A stretch of 64,000 nucleotides of DNA, taken from Chitinophagales bacterium. GTDB lineage: Bacteria > Bacteroidota > Bacteroidia > Chitinophagales > JADIYW01. The position numbers and the translations under genes were made by a program. Location of the stretch: positions 1 through 64,000 of the forward strand of contig JAIBAX010000001.1 in NCBI GenBank assembly GCA_019694955.1, given 5' to 3'. Positions within the stretch are counted from its first letter, which is position 1; the number at the start of each line of letters is the position of its first letter. The notes beneath the pieces were generated by a model. The model saw nothing but the letters and a program-made list of their open reading frames with translations. It made no database searches and was not told the origin of the DNA. This document shows, in pieces, positions 9,447 through 18,260 of the stretch.

Positions 9447-10155
9447 ATTCTATTGCAGACATTCTAAGGATGAAACCTTGCTCGGCTCTTTGCTCCCAAG
9501 GTTGATCGAAATTATTTTGTGAGGTCAATACTTTAAGTTCTTTATATACTAATCCGGCGCCCTTTGCATAAACTTCCTTGGATGAGGTTAGGTTAATGGC
9601 TGAAGAATCATATTGTTGCAGTACTGTCAACGTTGAGTCGAAACTAAGCGCGGCATTGGAAAATGGTTCGTCGACGGCTTGCATCTGATATGTCCAATCT
9701 TCTAAATAGGATAAATTATCAGCAGGGTTGATAAAGATATTTCCTGACCATTCTTTCCCAGATTTAATGGGAAATACTAGTTTGATGTATCGTAGGTTTT
9801 CTTCAACCTTTTCAGCAGTATTTTTGTTGAGTGTTTGATAATAGACATCTGCAATATTCCAAGTGCTCGAAGCATTCTCTCTAGTATATCGGTATAATTT
9901 CTTACTGGGTCGACCACTTAAGTCTGTAAACGATTCGCCTATGACTTCTTTAAGCTGGAATGATTTTCTTGTAACTAGCACCGGATTGAAAAAATCATTG
10001 TAAGTGATACTGTCAACGTTATATATAACATAGTTTCCTTCTTCATCTGGGAAGTATTCATACCCATAACGAAGGATGAAATCTTCTGAGCTATCTTTTT
10101 GGCAAGACAGGACGAAAAGTGTAAGTACTATAAATATGATTGATAAATGCCTCAT
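9433..10155 (-). CDS. Hypothetical lipoprotein upstream of the S8 peptidase
   Basis: 240 residues with a lipobox (VLSCQKD, lipidated Cys18). The ATG at 10155 is chosen because the leader then begins MRHLSIIFIV and a TAATTTTG box lies 24 bases upstream; the longer frame from 10221 would put 22 charged residues before the leader. The soluble part is beta-rich with many aromatic residues. I do not recognise the family. It is first in a two-gene operon with the S8 peptidase, so a role at the cell surface linked to the protease is plausible but unproven. Confidence 0.75.
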   Translation of the reverse strand: MRHLSIIFIVLTLFVLSCQKDSSEDFILRYGYEYFPDEEGNYVIYNVDSITYNDFFNPVLVTRKSFQLKEVIGESFTDLSGRPSKKLYRYTRENASSTWNIADVYYQTLNKNTAEKVEENLRYIKLVFPIKSGKEWSGNIFINPADNLSYLEDWTYQMQAVDEPFSNAALSFDSTLTVLQQYDSSAINLTSSKEVYAKGAGLVYKELKVLTSQNNFDQPWEQRAEQGFILRMSAIEYGKE

Positions 10156-10178
10156 ATTTGAATTTTGAAATAAAACTA

Positions 10179-10186
10179 CAAAATTA
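10179..10186 (-). promoter_or_regulatory. Bacteroidota -7 box TAATTTTG
   Basis: Exact TAnnTTTG on the minus strand, 24 bases before the lipoprotein ATG at 10155. No clear -33 TTTG was seen. Confidence 0.5.
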
Positions 10187-10231
10187 TGACTAATATTGTG
10201 CCGTTTTGGTTGTTTTATCAACTTTTAAAAA

Positions 10232-10984
10232 ATGTGTTTATTATTAATCGGTTATAAGGTAAATACGATGTTTCCGCTCATCATTGCGGCAAATCGCGAT
10301 GAATTTTATGCGCGGCAGACAAAAAACTTACATTTTTGGGAAGATGAGCGGATTTTTGCAGGCAAGGATGTACAGGCTGGCGGCACTTGGTTGGCAGTAC
10401 ATCAAGACGGTAGGTTTGCTGCCATCACCAATATCCGCGACCCTAAGCGCATGAAATCTGATAAGCGCTCAAGAGGATTGATTATCATGGATTTCTTGAA
10501 TGGCGGTGCTGATAGTATGCATTTTATGGATGAGTTGGCAAGTCATTGTGCTGATTATCAGGGTTTTAATTTATTGATTGGGTCGGAAGAGGCATTGTAC
10601 TTTCTGAATAGTGACGAAGCGGTGGTTCAAAGGCTGCCATCTGGCGTCTATGGTATTAGCAATGCCAGTATTGATACGCCATGGCCAAAACTCATGCTGG
10701 CAAAAGAATTGTTTGCGAAGGAAGTAGTCGCTGAAACAGTTACTGCCGATAACCTTTTTGCCATTCTAAAGAATGAACAGCATTTTCCCGAACATTCATT
10801 GCCAAAGACTGGGGTGGGGGAGGATTTGGAAAAGCTCTTGAGTACGATATTTATAAAAAGTCATGCCTATGGCACACGTTCCAGTGCAGTTATTATGCAA
10901 CATGTGTCTGAGAAAATCATATTTGAAGAAAGGGATCACTTGAGTGGGCAACACCATATTTCCGAATTTCATATACTTAAATAG
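10232..10984 (+). CDS. NRDE (TANGO2-like) family protein
   Basis: 250 residues. It carries the defining Asn-Arg-Asp-Glu motif (IIAANRDEFYAR) and GGTWLAV, with TNIRDP further on, as in the NRDE/TANGO2 family. Met1 is followed by Cys2, conserved in the family and compatible with an N-terminal nucleophile-type fold after Met removal. The biochemical function of the bacterial members is not settled; the human relative TANGO2 affects lipid and haem homeostasis. It stands alone between a divergent operon and the SRPBCC pair. No membrane segment is present. Confidence 0.85.
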   Translation: MCLLLIGYKVNTMFPLIIAANRDEFYARQTKNLHFWEDERIFAGKDVQAGGTWLAVHQDGRFAAITNIRDPKRMKSDKRSRGLIIMDFLNGGADSMHFMDELASHCADYQGFNLLIGSEEALYFLNSDEAVVQRLPSGVYGISNASIDTPWPKLMLAKELFAKEVVAETVTADNLFAILKNEQHFPEHSLPKTGVGEDLEKLLSTIFIKSHAYGTRSSAVIMQHVSEKIIFEERDHLSGQHHISEFHILK

Positions 10985-11052
10985 TTAATAATCACGTAGG
11001 TTTTACATGATTTAACATGAAATTTTTATTAATATAGTCGAAAAAGTTTCGG

Positions 11053-11077
11053 ATTATCATAAAAAATGATAATTTTT
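11053..11077 (+). terminator. Possible weak intrinsic terminator
   Basis: ATTATCAT, a 5-base A loop, then ATGATAAT and a T run. It lies between the NRDE gene and the SRPBCC pair. The stem is purely A-T, so it is weak and may be inactive. Confidence 0.35.
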
Positions 11078-11094
11078 GATTAAAATTTCTTTAT

Positions 11095-11520
11095 ATGCAG
11101 GTAGTGAGTATTTATCAGGAATTCAATGCACCCGTTGAAGAAGTATTTAATTACTTGTCTGATCATGAGAAATTTGGAGATTTGTTGCCGGGAGATACCA
11201 GAAGAATTAAAGCAGGTTCTAATCCGGCAGAACCGAATGGGTTAGGAAGTGTGCGTTTAATAAAGATTTTTCCCGTCGAATTGGAAGAAACAATTACAGA
11301 CTTTGTTCCCAATAAGCTTATTGAGTATCGGATTTCAAATGAATCGTTGCTGCGCAATCATTTAGGTAAGATGGAGTTTGAAGAAAGGAATAATAAAACC
11401 ATTTTGAACTATACCATTGAGTTTGAATCAAAAATCAAATACTTAGGATCGGTGATTCGCTTTGGTTTGGAAGAAACATTACTTTTTGGATTAAAGAAAT
11501 TAGCAGAAAAGTACGAATGA
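11095..11520 (+). CDS. SRPBCC family protein (first of a tandem pair)
   Basis: 141 residues with the START/Bet v1-like helix-grip pattern of polyketide cyclase/SRPBCC proteins: N-terminal strand, FNAPVEEVFNYLSDHEKFGDLLP, GLGSVRLIK, EETITDFVPNKLIEYRI and a final helix. Such proteins bind hydrophobic ligands in a deep cavity; the ligand here is unknown. It overlaps the next gene by four bases (ATGA), and the two are clear paralogues sharing NGLGSVR, EETIT and the LDYTIEF-like strand. Confidence 0.85.
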   Translation: MQVVSIYQEFNAPVEEVFNYLSDHEKFGDLLPGDTRRIKAGSNPAEPNGLGSVRLIKIFPVELEETITDFVPNKLIEYRISNESLLRNHLGKMEFEERNNKTILNYTIEFESKIKYLGSVIRFGLEETLLFGLKKLAEKYE

Positions 11521-11984
11521 TATTTAATTCCAGAGTGAGGTTGCACTTTTTGCAAGATTTCGATGTTCCCCGGGAGCGTGTTTTCAATTTTTTTAGTGAG
11601 CATGAACGCTTGGCACACATTTATCCAGGCGCTTTCAAGCGTATTGTAAATAGTTCAGACCCTAGAAATGTAAATGGTTTGGGTAGTGTACGTCAAATTG
11701 TTAACCTACCCTTGGTGTTTGAAGAAACGATTACGGCCTTTCAAGAGCCTGAATATATAGAGTATAAAGTGACTGGTGGCCTTGTGCCGATAAAGAACCA
11801 TATTGGAAAAATGCGTTTTATCACACTTGAAGGTGGGCGGTCAAGATTAGACTATACCATAGAATTCGACCCGATTTATGATGTGCCAATGATGGGTTTT
11901 ATCATCAAAAACCTCAATGAAAAACTCGTCGGCAATGCCATCAGAGACCTGAGTTTTAAGTTTAAGGAAAATCCAAGGTTCTAA
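11517..11984 (+). CDS. SRPBCC family protein (second of a tandem pair)
   Basis: 155 residues, a paralogue of the gene before it: DVPRERVFNFFSEHERLAHIYPG, NGLGSVRQI, EETITAF, IEYKVTGG and YTIEFDP occupy matching places. It starts inside the stop of its partner (ATGA), so the two are translated together, possibly as a heterodimer or with different ligands. The C-terminal helix is longer than in the partner. No signal peptide, so cytoplasmic. It is convergent with the SulP gene, leaving six bases between the stops. Confidence 0.85.
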   Translation: MIFNSRVRLHFLQDFDVPRERVFNFFSEHERLAHIYPGAFKRIVNSSDPRNVNGLGSVRQIVNLPLVFEETITAFQEPEYIEYKVTGGLVPIKNHIGKMRFITLEGGRSRLDYTIEFDPIYDVPMMGFIIKNLNEKLVGNAIRDLSFKFKENPRF

Positions 11985-11990
11985 ACGATA

Positions 11991-13547
11991 TCAATGTAAG
12001 GCACTGATATTTACTTTTTTAATCCCCTTCAGTTGCATGACGATATGTCGTAAATGGGCTTTGTTTTCATATTCACTGATGATTTCAAGGATATCATGGT
12101 CAATGAAATTACACTCTGAACCATCGATGGTGACGATACTGTATTCAGGAATAGTATCCAGCGATTTCTTTAAATTTACTTTATTTAGAAAGGTTACGTT
12201 TGTATTTAGTTTAATATAAAAGACTTCTGTTTCATGCTGCTTGGTTTTGATGATTTTATATTCCGCCTTGAAATTGTTTTGGATAATAAAATAGATAGAA
12301 ATCAATAACCCAATACCTACACCTATTAATAAATCTGTAGAAAGGATGACAATAATGGTAATCACAAATGGCAGAAATTGGTTGAGTCCTAACGCCCACA
12401 TGCTTCTGAAAAGCTTGGGTTTTGCGAGATTATAACCGGTGGACAAAAGGATCGCCGCCAAACAAGCATATGGTATCGCACTTAGAACAAATGGGATGAG
12501 CAAAACAGAAAGTAATAAAAATAAGCCATGTGTGAAAGCGGATAATTTTGTTCTGGCGCCTGCATCAGCATTGGCAGCGCCCCTCACGACAACAGCAGTA
12601 ATAGGTATCGCTCCCAACATTCCGCAAAAGATATTGCCGATACCTTGCGCTATCAATTCACGGTTCACAGGTGTAATTCTATTTTGCTTATCGAGTTTAT
12701 CTACGGCTTCAATACACAAAAGTGTTTCAAGTGTTGCCAAAATGCATAACACCAATCCCTGCTGCCAAATGTCCGTGCGTTGAAACAAAATCTTTACATC
12801 CGGAAACACAATATTCTCAAAAATATTGGAAGGAATATTGACCAATTGTGATTTTTTTAATGAAAACCCCGGAATCCAATGTTCAAAAATCAGATTCGCT
12901 ATAATACCGAATACCACCACTAATAATGGAATAGGGACAATTTTATAGTTTTTTGCCCACGGTTGTTGCATTAGTATCAAAATTAATAAAGAAACAACCG
13001 AAATAAATACCGCCCCACGGGAGGTGTGCTCATATAGATTGCTAACGCTGCCTAATACATTCTTTGAAGAAAAAATATGCAAAAAACCACTTGTCCAAAA
13101 ATCTGGTTGGTCATACCCTAATGCCAGTGGGATTTGTTTGGAGATCAGAATAATGCCAATAGCTGCCAGCATACCTTTAATTACGGAAGAAGGGAAATAA
13201 CTGGCCAATGCACCCAGCCGTAAAATTCCCAGCAATAGTTGGAACAATCCGCCAATGATGACCGTTAAAAGAAAAAGACGATAATCGCCCAAACTTATGA
13301 TGGATGCCGCAACAATAGTAGATAATCCGGCTGCCGGTCCTGAAACACTTAACTTTGAACCACTGATGAACGAAACAACTAAACCACCAATGATTCCGGA
13401 CATTAATCCTGCATATAAGGGTGCTCCTGAAGCTAAGGCGATACCTAAACATAATGGGAGAGCAACAAAAAAAACGGACATGCCAGCTGGAAGGTCATGT
13501 TTTAGCCAAACCAATCTGTAGTATTTGATTTTCCTCTTAACAGCCAT
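11991..13547 (-). CDS. SulP/SLC26 family anion transporter with STAS domain
   Basis: 518 residues. An N-terminal membrane domain of many helices carries the SulP signature region (LPLCLGIALASGAPLYAGL ... GSKLSVSGPAAGLS); a C-terminal cytosolic STAS domain (~430-518) contains IVTIDGSECNFIDHDIL. SulP members move sulfate, bicarbonate, chloride or dicarboxylates, often with Na+ or H+; several marine and soil bacterial ones take up bicarbonate. Sequence alone does not settle the anion. It is transcribed alone, away from the lipoprotein gene to its right. Confidence 0.92.
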   Translation of the reverse strand: MAVKRKIKYYRLVWLKHDLPAGMSVFFVALPLCLGIALASGAPLYAGLMSGIIGGLVVSFISGSKLSVSGPAAGLSTIVAASIISLGDYRLFLLTVIIGGLFQLLLGILRLGALASYFPSSVIKGMLAAIGIILISKQIPLALGYDQPDFWTSGFLHIFSSKNVLGSVSNLYEHTSRGAVFISVVSLLILILMQQPWAKNYKIVPIPLLVVVFGIIANLIFEHWIPGFSLKKSQLVNIPSNIFENIVFPDVKILFQRTDIWQQGLVLCILATLETLLCIEAVDKLDKQNRITPVNRELIAQGIGNIFCGMLGAIPITAVVVRGAANADAGARTKLSAFTHGLFLLLSVLLIPFVLSAIPYACLAAILLSTGYNLAKPKLFRSMWALGLNQFLPFVITIIVILSTDLLIGVGIGLLISIYFIIQNNFKAEYKIIKTKQHETEVFYIKLNTNVTFLNKVNLKKSLDTIPEYSIVTIDGSECNFIDHDILEIISEYENKAHLRHIVMQLKGIKKVNISALH

Positions 13548-13635
13548 GGCGGTAAATGTACAAAAGATAAATCCTTAAATAGTCTAAAATCCTTTATTGA
13601 TTTATTAATTATGATATTTTAAAATACTATTTTGC

Positions 13636-14292
13636 ATGATGAAGAACTTACTTTTATTATGTATTTTATTGTTTTTCTTGTCTTGTAAGGGAAAAAGCGA
13701 ATTTGCAAATAGATATTTGGGTGGAAAATATTTGGATGAAATACCTTCGTTTGATTATCAACAGGTTAAGCAAAACGTTAAAGCACTAAAGATTTATTCT
13801 GAAAAGGAAAGAACTACTTTGCTGTATAGCTATGCTAAAGATACTATCTTCCCTGTATGGATGGGTACACCTTGGGATTTTAATGGCACGACGGAAATTC
13901 CTGGAAAAGGGCAGATTGCCTGCGGCTATTTTGTGACAACAGTTATTAGAGACCTCGGTTTTAAGATTGACCGCATAAAAATGGCGCAACAGGTATCTTC
14001 AGCGATAATAAAAAAGTATTGTACTGATGTCAAGCATTATGCTGAAATGGATAAGTTGATAGCAGATTGCTCAAAAAAAACCAATAGCCTTTTTATAGTA
14101 GGACTTGATTTTCATACAGGTTTTTTGCTTAATGAAAATGGTACACTATACTTTGTTCATGCCTCTTATGGCAATCCTAGGTGTGTGGTAAAAGAAAAGG
14201 CAAATGAGTCAGCGGTATTGGCTTCCAGTAAGACATTTATGACGGGAGACTTCCTCAATGAAAGCATCATTCATCAATATTGGGGGAAATAA
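13636..14292 (+). CDS. Lipoprotein, candidate papain-like/NlpC-type cysteine hydrolase
   Basis: 218 residues with lipobox FLSCKGK (Cys17). The middle carries WDFNGTTEIPGKGQIACGYFVTTVIRDLGF, whose Cys at the start of a helix looks like an NlpC/P60- or papain-fold nucleophile, and later FIVGLDFHTGFLL ... LYFVHAS, where a His before a strand could be the catalytic base. This is inference from motif geometry; I do not recognise a named family. If active it would face the periplasm or surface and might cut amide bonds. A second ATG directly follows the first, so the start is uncertain by one codon. Confidence 0.65.
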   Translation: MMKNLLLLCILLFFLSCKGKSEFANRYLGGKYLDEIPSFDYQQVKQNVKALKIYSEKERTTLLYSYAKDTIFPVWMGTPWDFNGTTEIPGKGQIACGYFVTTVIRDLGFKIDRIKMAQQVSSAIIKKYCTDVKHYAEMDKLIADCSKKTNSLFIVGLDFHTGFLLNENGTLYFVHASYGNPRCVVKEKANESAVLASSKTFMTGDFLNESIIHQYWGK

Positions 14293-14344
14293 GATATATG
14301 ACATTTTTTTTCTATATTTCTGAATAAGATTGCCAAATATTTGT

Positions 14345-14352
14345 TACTTTTG
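14345..14352 (+). promoter_or_regulatory. Bacteroidota -7 box TACTTTTG
   Basis: Exact TAnnTTTG 27 bases before the ATG at 14380. It supports 14380, rather than 14341, as the start of the next gene. Confidence 0.5.
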
Positions 14353-14379
14353 AATGTCTTTTTCCCTCAAATTACTAAT

Positions 14380-15999
14380 ATGAAGAGATATTTTCTAGTT
14401 GTAATGCTGATCATTCAAAGTTTATCGTACTTGAACGGACAAATACGGTTTCAAGATGACATATTTACAGATGCAGACATTAGATTTCGCGATATACTGT
14501 ATGCCAAGGTAGATAAATCGCTCTGTTGGAATCGTGGAGATACAAATGCGCTTCACCATTTTACTGCATTTAATTATACTATCGATAATAGCTACTTGAA
14601 AGATACCTTTAATTTGCACATGCGGTTCATAGATACAAAAAATGATACGATGACAGCCAGACCCGTCGTAATTTTTGTAAAAAGCGGCTACCTAATTCCT
14701 GTTAATGATGGACTTAGGAGTTATTTCGGATCAAAAGAGGATACACTCTTGCGGATATTTATTCGCAAAGGTTTTGCAGTAGTGGTGTTCGATTTTAGGA
14801 GGGGATGGGATGCGAAAGAATATTTTACGAAAGAATGTTTCGGCACAGAATATAAACGACGCTTTCCTTATGCATTTTGTGAACAAGCCGATGTTTGTAG
14901 TCAGTTTTCATTCATCGGAAGCATTTATAGGGTTTGTCAGGATCTGCGTGCGGTACATAGGAAATTGTTATCCATGCAAGATAGCTTGCGTATTGACCCC
15001 CAGAAGGTAATTTATTTCGGCAGTAGTACAGGCAGCTATGTTACCATGTTGGCAACATATGCCGCTCAACCGCAAGAGTTCCCTGCTTATCTTGAAGTGG
15101 CTGGAGATACTAACTCAATGACACTGGCTGAAAGATATGGCCCACTAGATATGATTGGATATCCATATCCCGTGGAGGCTTTGAAAGTAGCGGCATGCCT
15201 AAGCCTAACAGGGGCGATAAAAGATACCGCTTACTTAAATGCTGACGATAAAACACCTTTGATATTTTCTCAAGGTATTGAAGATCAGGATGTTTTCTTT
15301 TGTAAAGAATCGCTTACGAGTGGATATTATTCTGTACCTAGCGAAAAAGCCCATCTTACCTTCGATGGTTTTGGTGTTATAATGGAGAAAATTAATCAAA
15401 TTAGGTTGCATGATACCACATTTCAAGCCATCGGTAATGTATTTAAAGGCGTTGGACATGCTTACTATGAAGATAAGTGTGAACTTAAGGACCTTCGCAT
15501 GAAATGTGGAAATACGGGTGCAAGTGGATATGATTGCCCCTTAGGGAATAGTGCAGATAGGCTGTCCTTCATAGGTTTGTTTGTCAAACAAATATTTCCT
15601 TTAATGAATAACAACCGCATAGTGTCTACCCTAAATTATTTTGATAATGCAAATGCATGTGAAGCATGTGATGTTATCTCATGCGAACTTTCTGGATCTT
15701 ACTGTAAAACGGGTAGCTTCGACTGTCTTTCTACAGGAATCCGAAACCCCATTACAGCATTAGATGTTCAACTGTTTCCTACCATACTATCAAAATCAGC
15801 GCACTTAAATATTAATGCTCCTTCAGTGATTAAGGTAGTGAACATAGTGGATGCCTTAGGCGATTTGTTGGCAACTATTCAACCGAAACAGGTGGCAACA
15901 TCGTTTAGCTTTAAGCACTCCTTTCAAAATGCAGGTATTTATTTTATCCGCATTGAAACCGAGAATGGAATAAGTGTGAAAAAAATAATGGTAAACTGA
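14380..15999 (+). CDS. Secreted alpha/beta-hydrolase-fold protein with T9SS sorting domain
   Basis: 539 residues from ATG 14380, chosen because it starts a good signal peptide (MKRYFLVVMLIIQSLSYLNGQ) downstream of a -7 box. The body shows an alpha/beta hydrolase core: strand FAVVVFDFRRGWD, nucleophile elbow GSSTG (Ser216) after a helix with DLRAVHRKLL, and a late GVGHAYYE that may hold the catalytic His. Two Cys-rich stretches follow (CEACDVISCELSGSYCKTGSFDC region). The C-terminal ~80 residues (VQLFPTILSKSAHLNI to VKKIMVN) form a T9SS type A domain. Likely an extracellular esterase or peptidase; the substrate is unknown. Confidence 0.8.
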   Translation: MKRYFLVVMLIIQSLSYLNGQIRFQDDIFTDADIRFRDILYAKVDKSLCWNRGDTNALHHFTAFNYTIDNSYLKDTFNLHMRFIDTKNDTMTARPVVIFVKSGYLIPVNDGLRSYFGSKEDTLLRIFIRKGFAVVVFDFRRGWDAKEYFTKECFGTEYKRRFPYAFCEQADVCSQFSFIGSIYRVCQDLRAVHRKLLSMQDSLRIDPQKVIYFGSSTGSYVTMLATYAAQPQEFPAYLEVAGDTNSMTLAERYGPLDMIGYPYPVEALKVAACLSLTGAIKDTAYLNADDKTPLIFSQGIEDQDVFFCKESLTSGYYSVPSEKAHLTFDGFGVIMEKINQIRLHDTTFQAIGNVFKGVGHAYYEDKCELKDLRMKCGNTGASGYDCPLGNSADRLSFIGLFVKQIFPLMNNNRIVSTLNYFDNANACEACDVISCELSGSYCKTGSFDCLSTGIRNPITALDVQLFPTILSKSAHLNINAPSVIKVVNIVDALGDLLATIQPKQVATSFSFKHSFQNAGIYFIRIETENGISVKKIMVN

Positions 16000-16044
16000 T
16001 TACGTAAATAGAAATTATCCTTATATTAGGTAAAATTTTTATCT

Positions 16045-16485
16045 ATGACTGCAAAACAAATACTGGACAAAAAAGGAAGAAAGGTGTTCTTTGTTCATGA
16101 AAATGCTGTGATATACGAAGCTGTAAAGGCACTGGCTGAGCTGAGAATCGGTTTGCTTTTGATAAAAAATGACGAAAATACAACGGTAGGCGTACTATCA
16201 GAAAGAGATGTTGTCAATAAATGCGTGTACTTAAACAAAGACCCTCACACAGACTTGGTAAAGGATATTATGACGCCACGTGTAAATATAAAAATAGCGA
16301 AAGAAACCGATACCATTCACGAACTAATGTCGCTGATGAATGAAGCGAAAATCAGGCATCTTCCTATCGTAAAAAATGATGAACTGGAAGGGATTGTTTC
16401 TATTGGCGATGTATTAAAAGCGATGCTCGAACTCAAAGAATTTGAGATTAAAAGCCTGTCCGGATATATTTCAGGGCAGTACTGA
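16045..16485 (+). CDS. CBS-domain protein
   Basis: 146 residues made of a tandem CBS pair and little else: first repeat about residues 8-65 (AVKALAELRIGLLLI ... GVLSERDVVNKCV), second about 75-135 (DIMTPRVNIKIAKETDTIHELMSLM ... RHLPIV ... GIVSIGDVLKAM). Such stand-alone pairs (Bateman modules) bind adenine nucleotides or S-adenosyl compounds and regulate partner proteins. No partner domain is attached. Convergent with the GNAT gene. Confidence 0.92.
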   Translation: MTAKQILDKKGRKVFFVHENAVIYEAVKALAELRIGLLLIKNDENTTVGVLSERDVVNKCVYLNKDPHTDLVKDIMTPRVNIKIAKETDTIHELMSLMNEAKIRHLPIVKNDELEGIVSIGDVLKAMLELKEFEIKSLSGYISGQY

Positions 16486-16528
16486 TATGCAAATGCAAAT
16501 ATTTCGAAAGGTTGAAATCGGCGTGCGG

Positions 16529-16960
16529 TTATATTTTCAAACCAAAGACTTTTTGACTTTTTAGCTCAGTAAATCCACAGTTTTCATAGAATCTATGTGT
16601 ATCCATTCGAATAGTGTTCGTTCTAACCCTGAGTGATGATAATCCCAAATGTTTAGTCCACTGAACCGCTTGTTGTACCAGTAATCTACCAACACCTTTA
16701 ACTCTGTGGTGCGTGTCAACAACCAACCCACCAATTTCAGTAAATGCGCCGGACTCGATTCGGATGGTTTTGAAAATATGTATCCATCCTATTACAATGT
16801 CGTCATCAGTAGCAACAAGAACTATATTATTGATATCCCCTTCCAATATAGAAAGACGGTGTTGCGTATCTTCAACCGAAGCCTTGTATCCCAATTGTTC
16901 AGATAATTGACTGATAATAGCTACGTCTTCAATGGTAGCCTTCCTAATTGCAATCGCCAT
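16529..16960 (-). CDS. GNAT family N-acetyltransferase
   Basis: 143 residues with the GNAT fold: N-terminal IRKATIEDVAIISQL, central strand IGGLVVDTHHRVKGVGRLLV, where the R-x-K-G-V-G segment is the acetyl-CoA pyrophosphate loop (usually Q/RxxGxG/A), then a helix and the C-terminal FYENCGFTELK. It transfers an acetyl group from acetyl-CoA to an amine; the acceptor is unknown. Single gene, with its own -7 box. Confidence 0.9.
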   Translation of the reverse strand: MAIAIRKATIEDVAIISQLSEQLGYKASVEDTQHRLSILEGDINNIVLVATDDDIVIGWIHIFKTIRIESGAFTEIGGLVVDTHHRVKGVGRLLVQQAVQWTKHLGLSSLRVRTNTIRMDTHRFYENCGFTELKSQKVFGLKI

Positions 16961-16971
16961 CTATTTTCAGC

Positions 16972-16979
16972 CAAAATTA
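16972..16979 (-). promoter_or_regulatory. Bacteroidota -7 box TAATTTTG
   Basis: Exact TAnnTTTG on the minus strand, 12 bases before the GNAT start codon, implying a very short leader. Confidence 0.45.
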
Positions 16980-16991
16980 CATATTTTCAAC

Positions 16992-18083
16992 TTATGACTT
17001 CATCCAATTGTCAACAATTTCATCCGCCATTTGTCTATGTGCTTCTTTAACCTTTTTCCTCGATTCGGTTTGTGCTATGTCTTCGTTGATGTCAATGTTT
17101 TCAAGATATTCTATGACTTTTATTTTCTTACTGGCTTCTAGACTGCGGACAGCAATTTTTTCCATTTGCGCTAACTCGATTGCCCGTTCCACTTCTTTCA
17201 GATAGTCATCATAAGGGCCTTTTTGCGACATGAGTTTGGTAAAAATGGGTGCTGTTTCTATGCAAATAAACAAAAGCATGATAAATATACTAGGCATTTT
17301 AGGCAATTGGTTCATCGCATCCAACCGCGCCATCAGACCATCATAATCGTCAATATTCGACTGTTGTTCTGCCTTTTGAACCTTTTTTAATGAATCTAAA
17401 TCGGCAATCTTGGTTTGAATTTCTGTAATTTGTGCAAGATTGCGTTGCTTAATTTCTGCTAATTCTTGTTCTGACTTATCAAATTGTTCTCTTTTTTCCT
17501 TGTAAACGGGGCCTTTCCCGACTTTGTTTACAATGCTTCTGCCTTCAGCTTCCTCGATAATTTTCCCATATAAAGTATCTCTTTGCGCTTCCTTCAACAC
17601 AATTTCTCCTTTCAATGCCTCTATCTCATTTTTTAAGGAGTCCGTTTCCGTGAACTTTTTATCGGTAAGTTTAAATTGCTCCAATGCCAATTCTGCCTTC
17701 TTTTTGTCTAATGTTTGCTGGATTTCCTTTTCAAATACTTTTAGTTCCACAGGTTTTGAAATGACGATGGCAATGATTATTGCAAGGATAATTCGAGGTA
17801 AAGCCTGTTTGAATTCACTCCAAAAACTGCCATTTTTCTTCATGGAAGAAACGATAAACCTATCTAAATTAAAAATGCACAATCCCCAAATTAAACCAAA
17901 TGCGACCGAAGGAATGATTTGCTCGAATACTGTAAACAAGGCATATCCTCCTGATATGGAAGCCAATAGTGCTGTGAAAAAAACGGTAGCACCAACGCCA
18001 ACATATTTGGTATGTTCTGATTGAGGGCAATTTTCCAAAATATCTGTGTTCACTCCTGAACAGAATAAAAAGAAACGTTTCAT
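16992..18083 (-). CDS. DUF4407 family membrane protein
   Basis: 363 residues. Three hydrophobic segments near the N terminus (~30-110) and one near 270-290 flank a long Lys/Glu-rich coiled-coil region (~125-255, with repeated ELALEQFKL- and KIADLDSLKK-type heptads). This layout, the start MKRFFLFCSGVN and the FNLDRFIVSSM motif after the second segment match DUF4407, a Bacteroidota membrane family of unknown role. The coiled coil probably faces the periplasm. No operon partner is evident. Confidence 0.85.
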   Translation of the reverse strand: MKRFFLFCSGVNTDILENCPQSEHTKYVGVGATVFFTALLASISGGYALFTVFEQIIPSVAFGLIWGLCIFNLDRFIVSSMKKNGSFWSEFKQALPRIILAIIIAIVISKPVELKVFEKEIQQTLDKKKAELALEQFKLTDKKFTETDSLKNEIEALKGEIVLKEAQRDTLYGKIIEEAEGRSIVNKVGKGPVYKEKREQFDKSEQELAEIKQRNLAQITEIQTKIADLDSLKKVQKAEQQSNIDDYDGLMARLDAMNQLPKMPSIFIMLLFICIETAPIFTKLMSQKGPYDDYLKEVERAIELAQMEKIAVRSLEASKKIKVIEYLENIDINEDIAQTESRKKVKEAHRQMADEIVDNWMKS

Positions 18084-18260
18084 TGCCAGTTAAGTTTGTT
18101 TGATATTAATGGACAAATCAACGAAATAGTCACCCAACAAGTTTCTCCGCCTGCTTATTTTGACCTTTTTTAACAATGATTCAAGCGATTGAAGCACCTT
18201 GAAAAGCATTCTAGGCAATCGACTCAATGGCTGTGTTTTACAGAAATTATCATGAAGGTA

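Noticed and set aside
17524-18024. Long antisense frame (166 codons) opposite the DUF4407 gene
   Set aside because: Arises from the Lys/Glu-rich coiled coil read backwards; no recognisable domain.
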